64,000 nucleotides of DNA from VRUE01 sp963695835 (GTDB taxonomy: Bacteria; Actinomycetota; Thermoleophilia; Solirubrobacterales; 70-9). The position numbers and the translations under genes are program-made. The stretch spans positions 372,001 to 436,000 of the forward strand of contig CAVOHR010000003.1 of the NCBI GenBank assembly GCA_963695835.1, written 5' to 3'. Below, piece after piece: positions 59,695 to 64,000 of this stretch. Numbering within the stretch: the first letter of the stretch is position 1; the number at the start of each line of letters is the position of its first letter. The notes beneath the pieces were generated by a model, which saw only the letters and a list, made by a program, of their open reading frames with translations, was not told the origin of the DNA and searched no databases.

Positions 59695-60567
59695 CTAGCC
59701 GGCGGCGAAGAGCTCGCGGGCGCGCTCGGCGACCAGCTCGGGGCGCTCGTCGGCGATGAAGTGGCCGCAGCCGGGGACCAGCTCGATCGACATCTCGTCC
59801 GCGTGGCGCTCGTAGCCGGCGAGCAGCTCGGGCCGCAGCGCCGCGTCGTCGGTTCCGAACAGCATTCGGGTCGGGACCGTGAGGCGTTGCCGAGCGTAGC
59901 GGCCGCCCAGGATCGGGCGGACCTCCCTGAGGTTGAAGACGCGGTACATCTGCACGGCGGCGCGGGCGCGGTCCGGTTCGGCCAGGTTGTCGGCGAAGCT
60001 GCGCAGCGTCGCCTCGTCCCAGGCGTCGCGGACGGTCGAGGCGCCGACCAGCACCCGCGGCACGAACCTGCCGCCGCGGTGCAGCCGGTAGCCGACGCCG
60101 GGCGTCAGGATCACCAGCTGGTACCAGAAGCGCCAGGCGTGCGGCAGCGTCCGGCGCCGGCTCAGCCATGGATGGAGGATGTTGAGCGCCAGGTAGCGGT
60201 CGAACCGCTCCGGCGCCTTCAGGCAGAGGAGGAAGCCGATCCAGCCGCCCCAGTCGTGGCCGACCAGCTTCACGCGCTCGACCCCCAGCTCGTCGAGCAC
60301 GGCGAGCACGTCGTCGGCCAGGTTCTCCTTCTCGTAGCCGTCTCGGGGCGCGTCGGACCAGCCGAAGCCGCGCAGGTCCATCGCCAGCACCCGGTGGCGG
60401 TCGGCCAGGGCCGGCATCAAATGCCGCCACTCGTACCAGTGCTGCGGCCAGCCGTGCAGGCAGAGGACGGCGTCCTCGCCCGAGCCCGCTTCGGCGACGT
60501 GGAAGTCGAGGCCGCGCGCCCGCACCGTGCGGTGGCTGACGCCGTCGACCTGCGGGGGCTGGGCCAT
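59695..60567 (-). CDS. alpha/beta hydrolase, epoxide hydrolase-like
   Basis: The 290-residue protein has the oxyanion motif HGWPQ (38-42), nucleophile D105 in GHDWGGWIG and the final His in VPGCGHFIADERPE. An Asp nucleophile after GH places it with epoxide hydrolases and haloalkane dehalogenases; HGWP favours epoxide hydrolase. ATG 60567 sits 7 nt after TAGGTT on the reverse strand. It diverges from the peroxiredoxin gene. Confidence 0.9.
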   Translation of the reverse strand: MAQPPQVDGVSHRTVRARGLDFHVAEAGSGEDAVLCLHGWPQHWYEWRHLMPALADRHRVLAMDLRGFGWSDAPRDGYEKENLADDVLAVLDELGVERVKLVGHDWGGWIGFLLCLKAPERFDRYLALNILHPWLSRRRTLPHAWRFWYQLVILTPGVGYRLHRGGRFVPRVLVGASTVRDAWDEATLRSFADNLAEPDRARAAVQMYRVFNLREVRPILGGRYARQRLTVPTRMLFGTDDAALRPELLAGYERHADEMSIELVPGCGHFIADERPELVAERARELFAAG

Positions 60568-60574
60568 GGGCGAC

Positions 60575-60580
60575 AACCTA
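60575..60580 (-). promoter_or_regulatory. candidate -10 (TAGGTT) for the epoxide hydrolase-like gene
   Basis: On the reverse strand TAGGTT is 7 nt before ATG 60567. It is only 7 bp from the divergent peroxiredoxin -10. Confidence 0.5.
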
Positions 60581-60587
60581 CCTCCTC

Positions 60588-60593
60588 TAATCT
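60588..60593 (+). promoter_or_regulatory. candidate -10 (TAATCT) for peroxiredoxin
   Basis: TAATCT lies 6 nt before ATG 60600, within a 32-bp gap between two divergent genes. Confidence 0.45.
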
Positions 60594-60599
60594 GCGCCC

Positions 60600-61052
60600 A
60601 TGGCGAAGGCGCGCGAGGGAGACCCGGCACCCGAGTTCGAGCTGCCGGGCACCGGCGGCAGCACCTACCGGCTCGCCGACTACCGCGGCCGCAAGGTCGT
60701 CCTCGTCTTCTACCCGGGAGACTTCACGCCGGTCTGCACGAAGCAGCTCTGCTCCTACCGCGACGAAGGCGAGCGGCTCGACGCGATCGACGCGGTGGTG
60801 CTGGGCATCTCCCCGCAGTCGGTCGACTCGCACGAGCGCTTCGCCCGCGAGAAGAGCCTCGACGTGCCGCTGCTCGCCGACGAGGGCAAGGCGGTCGCCC
60901 GCGCCTACGGGATCGTGGCCGGCCCGATGGTCCGCCGCGCGACCTTCGTGATCGACGAGGAGGGGACGATCCGCCACCGCAAGGTGACGCTGGCCGGGCT
61001 GAGCTTCGACACGGTCGAGGACATCGAGGCGGCGGTGGCCGCGGCCGGGTGA
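60600..61052 (+). CDS. bcp: thioredoxin-dependent peroxiredoxin (PrxQ/Bcp type)
   Basis: Reduces peroxides. The 150-residue protein has the peroxidatic C46 in DFTPVCTKQ and a resolving C51 five residues later, the layout of PrxQ/Bcp enzymes, which are recycled by thioredoxin. FYPGDFTPVC and GISPQSVDSH are conserved. Its stop overlaps the start of the downstream hydrolase gene. Confidence 0.94.
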   Translation: MAKAREGDPAPEFELPGTGGSTYRLADYRGRKVVLVFYPGDFTPVCTKQLCSYRDEGERLDAIDAVVLGISPQSVDSHERFAREKSLDVPLLADEGKAVARAYGIVAGPMVRRATFVIDEEGTIRHRKVTLAGLSFDTVEDIEAAVAAAG

Positions 61053-61897
61053 CGCGGCCGTTCGAGGCCGGCGACGGCCTGACGATCCGCGGCGAGGTCG
61101 CGGGGGAGGGGAGCCCCGTCGTCCTCTGCCACGGGATCACCGCCAGCCGCCGCTACGTGATCCACGGCTCGCGCGCCCTGGAGCGGGCCGGGCACGAGGT
61201 CGTCTCCTACGACGCCCGCGCGCACGGCGAGTCCAACCCGGCCCCGCCCGGCCAGGGTTATGGATACCCGGAGCTGGTCGGCGACCTGGAGTCGGTCGTC
61301 GCGGCGACGGTGGGAGAGGCTCGGTTCGTCCTCGCCGGGCACTCGATGGGCGCCCACACGGCGGTCGCCTACGCGCTCCGCCACCCGCAGCGACTCGCCG
61401 GGCTGGTCGTCATCGGCCCGGTCTACGGAGCCGGCGAGATCCCGGATCGGGCGCTCGCCTTCTGGGACGGCCTCGCGGCGGCGCTGGAGCGCGGCGGCGT
61501 CGACGGCTTCGTCGACTACATCGACCGCGAGCAGGGGATCGACCCGGCCTGGCGCGACCCGGTGCTGCGCTTCACCCGCGAGCGGATGCTGCTGCACCGC
61601 CATCCGGACGCGCTCGCCGAGGCGCTGCGCCAGGTGCCGCGCTCGCGCCCGTTCGAGGCGCTCGGGCAGCTGGAGGCGCTGGAGGTGCCGGCGCTGGTCG
61701 TCGCCAGCCACGACGCGGCCGACCCCGGGCACCCGCGCGAGGTGGCCGAGCGCTACGCGGCGCGGCTGCCGCAGGCGCGGTTGATCGGCGAGGACGAGGG
61801 GGACTCGCCGCTTGCCTGGCAGGGCGGCAAGCTGTCGCGCGAGATCGCCGCCTTCTGCGCGGAGCCGACCGTGGCCGGGTCTTTAGGCGCGGTGTAG
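61049..61897 (+). CDS. alpha/beta hydrolase
   Basis: The 282-residue protein has HGITAS at the oxyanion position, the nucleophile elbow GHSMGAHTA with Ser, and an Asp/His region near the C-terminus (VASHDAADPGHPRE). GTG 61049 overlaps the peroxiredoxin stop by four bases, so the two are coupled. The substrate is unknown. Confidence 0.88.
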   Translation: MTRPFEAGDGLTIRGEVAGEGSPVVLCHGITASRRYVIHGSRALERAGHEVVSYDARAHGESNPAPPGQGYGYPELVGDLESVVAATVGEARFVLAGHSMGAHTAVAYALRHPQRLAGLVVIGPVYGAGEIPDRALAFWDGLAAALERGGVDGFVDYIDREQGIDPAWRDPVLRFTRERMLLHRHPDALAEALRQVPRSRPFEALGQLEALEVPALVVASHDAADPGHPREVAERYAARLPQARLIGEDEGDSPLAWQGGKLSREIAAFCAEPTVAGSLGAV

Positions 61898-61908
61898 GGC
61901 CGGTTTAC

Positions 61909-61914
61909 TACGTT
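61909..61914 (+). promoter_or_regulatory. candidate -10 (TACGTT) before a possible 36-codon gene
   Basis: TACGTT lies 7 nt before ATG 61922. The spacing is the main reason for considering the small frame that follows. Confidence 0.3.
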
Positions 61915-61921
61915 TATGGCG

Positions 61922-62032
61922 ATGAGGGCACCGGCAGAGGGGACGCTGCGCAAGGTCGCCGTCTTCGTCGCGGCGTTCGGCTGGTACTTGCCAAGCCGTT
62001 GTGCACGACAAAACCTTAGGCTTCACGAATGA
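61922..62032 (+). CDS. possible small leader gene before VKOR
   Basis: A 36-residue frame with a hydrophobic centre (VAVFVAAFGWYL) and a basic tail. Its TGA overlaps the VKOR start (ATGA), and TACGTT precedes it at leaderless spacing. It is short and has no known relative, so it could be chance. The VKOR gene also has its own TAGGCT box. Confidence 0.3.
   Translation: MRAPAEGTLRKVAVFVAAFGWYLPSRCARQNLRLHE
62017..62022 (+). promoter_or_regulatory. candidate -10 (TAGGCT) for VKOR-dsbA
   Basis: TAGGCT lies 6 nt before the VKOR ATG at 62029. Confidence 0.45.
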
Positions 62033-62463
62033 TGAGAGTGCTTCCGGAGGTCGTATTGCGCATCGCGGCGACGTATTACGCGGCGTATGGCATCGGCGTC
62101 GCCACCTACATCACGATCGCCGACTCGGGCGGCGGCTCGCCCGTCTGCCTGGCGGGCGGAGGCGGTTGCGAGACGGTCGCCGGCAGCTCCTACTCGCACC
62201 TGCTCGGGGTCAACGTCGCGGTCTTCGGGATCGTCGGCTACGTGCTGCTGCTCGCCGCGGCGCTGCTGCGTGGCGACGTCGCGCGCATGGCCGGCTTCGG
62301 GATCTCGCTGGCCGGCTTCGGCTTCAGCGTCTACCTGACCTACCTGGAGCTGTTCAAGATCGAAGCGATCTGCCAGTGGTGCGTGTCGAGCGCGGTGCTG
62401 ATGACCGTCCTTTTCGGGTTAAATGCAGTCCGCATGGTCGGCTACGTCGGAAAGCAGGCATGA
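62029..62463 (+). CDS. vitamin K epoxide reductase family protein (VKOR)
   Basis: Membrane enzyme that reoxidises DsbA-type proteins using quinone. The 144-residue protein has four or five membrane helices, the loop cysteines C40 and C47, and the active-site pair C115-C118 in CQWC. It overlaps the DsbA-like gene by four bases, so the two form an oxidative folding pair, as known in Mycobacterium and other Actinobacteria that lack DsbB. Confidence 0.94.
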   Translation: MMRVLPEVVLRIAATYYAAYGIGVATYITIADSGGGSPVCLAGGGGCETVAGSSYSHLLGVNVAVFGIVGYVLLLAAALLRGDVARMAGFGISLAGFGFSVYLTYLELFKIEAICQWCVSSAVLMTVLFGLNAVRMVGYVGKQA

Positions 62464-63227
62464 GCGGCAAGAGCGCCCGAGAGGAACGCCGCGAGCAGCG
62501 GCTGCAGCAGGAAAGCGAGACGGACCGCGAGGATCGGCGCAAGCGCCTGCTGCAGATCGGCAGCGCCGCGGTCTTCCTGGCGGTGATCGCGGTCGCGGTG
62601 GTGATCGTCGTGGCCGCCACCGGCGGCGGCAGCGGCGGCGACACCAATCTCGAGGACGCCGGCCTGGTCGAAAACCAGCTCAGCGGCATCCCGCAGAGCG
62701 GCACCGTGCTCGGCCAGCCGCAGTCGAAGGTGACCCTGTACGAGTTCGGCGACCTCCAGTGCCCGGTCTGCAAGACCTACTCCGAAGAAGTGATCCCGGA
62801 GCTGATCAACTCCGAGGTGCGCGGCGGCGCGGCGAAGATCGAATTCCGCAACTTCACGATCATCGGCCCGGAATCGGTCCCGGCGGGCGCGGCGGCGATC
62901 GCCGCCGGCATGCAGGGCCGCGGCTGGAACTACATCGAGCTCTTCTACCGCAACCAGGGCACCGAGTCCTCCGGCTACGTCACCGACGATTTCATGACCG
63001 AAGTCGCCAAGGGAGCCGGCGTGCCGAACATCGCCAGGTGGAACAAGGACCGCAAGAGCCCCAAGGTGATCTCCGAAGTCGAAGCGACGACCGCCGAAGC
63101 GCAGAAGCTCGGCTTCAACGGCACGCCGTCGTTCGCCGTCGAAGGCCCCGGCACGTCGGGGAAGGAAACGCTCGGCACCCCGGGGTCCGCCGAATCGATC
63201 GAAGAATCGATTGAAGAAGCCGGCTAG
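62460..63227 (+). CDS. membrane-anchored DsbA-like thiol oxidoreductase
   Basis: The 255-residue protein has a charged N-terminus, a membrane helix at about 31-53, a Gly/Ser linker, and a thioredoxin-fold domain with the redox centre C101-P-V-C104 and the cis-Pro loop GFNGTPSFAV. It should form disulfides in secreted proteins, with VKOR as its oxidant. The ATG overlaps the VKOR stop. Confidence 0.94.
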   Translation: MSGKSAREERREQRLQQESETDREDRRKRLLQIGSAAVFLAVIAVAVVIVVAATGGGSGGDTNLEDAGLVENQLSGIPQSGTVLGQPQSKVTLYEFGDLQCPVCKTYSEEVIPELINSEVRGGAAKIEFRNFTIIGPESVPAGAAAIAAGMQGRGWNYIELFYRNQGTESSGYVTDDFMTEVAKGAGVPNIARWNKDRKSPKVISEVEATTAEAQKLGFNGTPSFAVEGPGTSGKETLGTPGSAESIEESIEEAG

Positions 63228-63288
63228 TTTACATAAGACTTACAGCCCTGCGTTGTCGATAACCCCTCCAGGGCTGAATTACGTAAAC
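63227..63288. repeat. nested inverted repeat after the DsbA-like gene
   Basis: An outer GTTTAC/GTAAAC pair (63227-63232, 63283-63288) encloses a stem CAGCCCTG (63243-63250) with CAGGGCTG (63269-63276) around an 18-nt loop. No T run follows, so it may be a terminator-like hairpin or a binding site. The loop holds TTGTCGATAA, a weak DnaA-box-like sequence. Confidence 0.45.
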
Positions 63289-63353
63289 CCGGTCTTGATC
63301 GGTCCCCCCTAGCCGGTCGATCTGCCTCTCGCAAGCTACGCGAGGAGGCGCGC

Positions 63354-63668
63354 ATGACCGAGTACCGGCTGCCTACGGCCGAGGGGCGGGAGCTGCTGAT
63401 CCGCCCCTGCATCGACGAACGGACGCGGCTCAACGTCGCGATCCTCAGCCGCCGCGGCAACATCATCGAGTCGCTGACGATCGAGCTCAGCGACGTTCCC
63501 GCCCTGACCCGCGGGCTCGCCCGGCTCGCCCGCGTCGCCAATGCCACTGCCGAGCAGGCGGTCCAGGCCGCCCGCGTCGCGGCACGCTGCCGCTACCGCG
63601 CCGCGCTCGCCCGCAACCCCTGGCAGACGCTGAGCCGCGTCGAGCTCAAGCGCAGGGGGCTCGTGTGA
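63354..63668 (+). CDS. small protein of unknown function
   Basis: The 104-residue product has a strong ribosome-binding site (GAGGAGG, 63342-63348) five bases before its ATG. The N-terminal part (ELLIRPCIDERTRLNVAILS) looks beta-rich and the C-terminal half is Ala/Arg-rich helix. I recognise no family. It starts a run of very small genes that may belong to a mobile element. Confidence 0.65.
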   Translation: MTEYRLPTAEGRELLIRPCIDERTRLNVAILSRRGNIIESLTIELSDVPALTRGLARLARVANATAEQAVQAARVAARCRYRAALARNPWQTLSRVELKRRGLV

Positions 63669-63671
63669 GTC

Positions 63672-63687
63672 CGTTTCACATGAAACG
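63672..63687. promoter_or_regulatory. parS-like palindrome CGTTTCACATGAAACG
   Basis: A 16-bp sequence with 7-bp inverted arms around CA. Its inner 14 bases differ at one position from the widely conserved ParB site GTTTCACGTGAAAC. It lies just after one small gene and before another. It could be a ParB-binding site or an operator for the small gene that follows. Confidence 0.4.
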
Positions 63688-63717
63688 TAAAGGCTGTTTA
63701 CTCGGGAGCTGGTCTAC

Positions 63718-63852
63718 TTGAAAGTGGGTAGGCTCGCAGTCGTCCTGATCCTCGGCCTGGTGGGCATGGGTATCTTCCTGCGCCGCTCGCTGCTCGGGGG
63801 AGCGATCCTCGCTACGGCGATCCTGATTGCCGCCTACTGGGGCCTGCGCTGA
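63718..63852 (+). CDS. very small membrane protein
   Basis: A 44-residue product starting at TTG 63718 (GTG 63724 is possible). Two hydrophobic stretches, VVLILGLVGMGIFL and LATAILIAAYWGL, are separated by a basic RRS turn, so a helical hairpin in the membrane is likely. Its TGA overlaps the ATG of the next small gene. No family recognised. Confidence 0.55.
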   Translation: MKVGRLAVVLILGLVGMGIFLRRSLLGGAILATAILIAAYWGLR

Positions 63853-63992
63853 TGTTCGGCTTCCGCATCTACCTGCGCCACGCACCTTGGAGTGGTGCAG
63901 GTGCGTACATCGCCGAGTCGACCTGCCTGCGCCGCGGCTATGGCCAGGCGCGCGGCGAGGCGCTGCGCCGCAAGGTGCTGAGGGCCTGGTGA
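63852..63992 (+). CDS. very small basic protein of unknown function
   Basis: A 46-residue Arg-rich product with a beta-like start (FGFRIYLRHAP) and a basic helical end. The ATG overlaps the previous stop. Its own TGA overlaps a further ATG at 63992, where another gene probably begins beyond the window. The chain of overlaps supports coding. Function unknown. Confidence 0.5.
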   Translation: MFGFRIYLRHAPWSGAGAYIAESTCLRRGYGQARGEALRRKVLRAW

Positions 63993-64000
63993 TGATGATC

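Noticed and set aside
63251..63268. DnaA box in the palindrome loop
   Set aside because: TTGTCGATAA is a single imperfect match with no other boxes nearby and no origin genes in the window.
1..64000. tRNA, rRNA, insertion sequences or attachment sites
   Set aside because: I looked for T-arm sequences, transposase or integrase motifs and flanking direct repeats and found none that could be supported by eye.

Overview
The window is a gene-dense, very GC-rich chromosomal segment of a Gram-positive, actinobacterial type. The evidence is the mIHF-gmk-rpoZ-coaBC start, the rimP-nusA-infB-rbfA-nrnA-truB-ribF-rpsO run, dapB/dapA next to RNase J, MurT/GatD, GatCAB, an IF2 with two N-terminal modules, many GTG/TTG starts, and stop-start overlaps of 1-4 bases. 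The NusA Cys/His tail and the Ig-like tails on secreted proteins fit the Thermoleophilia (Solirubrobacterales-like), but that assignment is inference. I found no rRNA, tRNA, CRISPR array, transposase or integrase.

Layout. (1) 1-17.8 kb, forward: mIHF end, gmk, rpoZ, coaBC (carrying an in-frame 48-nt palindrome), a leader terminator, then a long translation/RNA operon (rimP, nusA, infB, rbfA, nrnA, truB, ribF, rpsO, a thioredoxin-like gene, pnp), an M16 peptidase, dapB-amidase-dapA and rnj, closed by a strong hairpin. (2) 17.9-20.1 kb, reverse: a response regulator/sensor kinase pair with TTTAG/CTAAA boxes at 11-bp spacing. (3) 20.3-27.2 kb, forward: a secreted GEVED protein, dnaE, a Cys-rich protein and an acyl-CoA dehydrogenase. 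(4) 27.2-30.9 kb: an accessory islet with a Pro-Ser repeat peptide, a zinc-ribbon peptide, endonuclease IV, orphan genes and probable remnants. (5) 30.9-39.7 kb: gltX, an HDOD-LuxR regulator, a LuxR-type regulator, rrf2-cysK-cysE, pcrA, folD and a membrane protein. (6) 39.7-48.8 kb: a GMC oxidoreductase and membrane protein (reverse), gatCAB, a metallo-beta-lactamase-fold hydrolase and epimerase (reverse), hflX and dut. (7) 48.7-55.2 kb, reverse: methyltransferase, diacylglycerol-kinase-like, murT, a second methyltransferase, gatD and an RTX-repeat secreted protein. (8) 55.2-64 kb: a cyclophilin, a gene remnant, a one-polypeptide restriction-modification enzyme, an epoxide hydrolase-like gene, peroxiredoxin, an alpha/beta hydrolase, a VKOR-DsbA pair, and a run of very small genes with a parS-like palindrome at the right edge.

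The core genes support transcription, translation, RNA turnover, lysine/diaminopimelate, cysteine and CoA synthesis. Two gene sets connect functionally. GatCAB beside gltX suggests Gln-tRNA made by transamidation. MurT-GatD amidates lipid II, here with a methyltransferase between them. VKOR-DsbA supports oxidative folding of the secreted Cys-containing proteins.

A feature running across the window is a TAnnnT hexamer 6-10 nt upstream of the start codon of about twenty genes. This fits leaderless or near-leaderless transcription, and I used it to choose several starts (pcrA, hflX, dut, the restriction enzyme, gatC). The best candidates for undescribed biology are the palindrome inside coaBC, the murT-methyltransferase-gatD arrangement, the restriction-modification polypeptide that lacks a helicase, and the phased boxes around the two-component genes.
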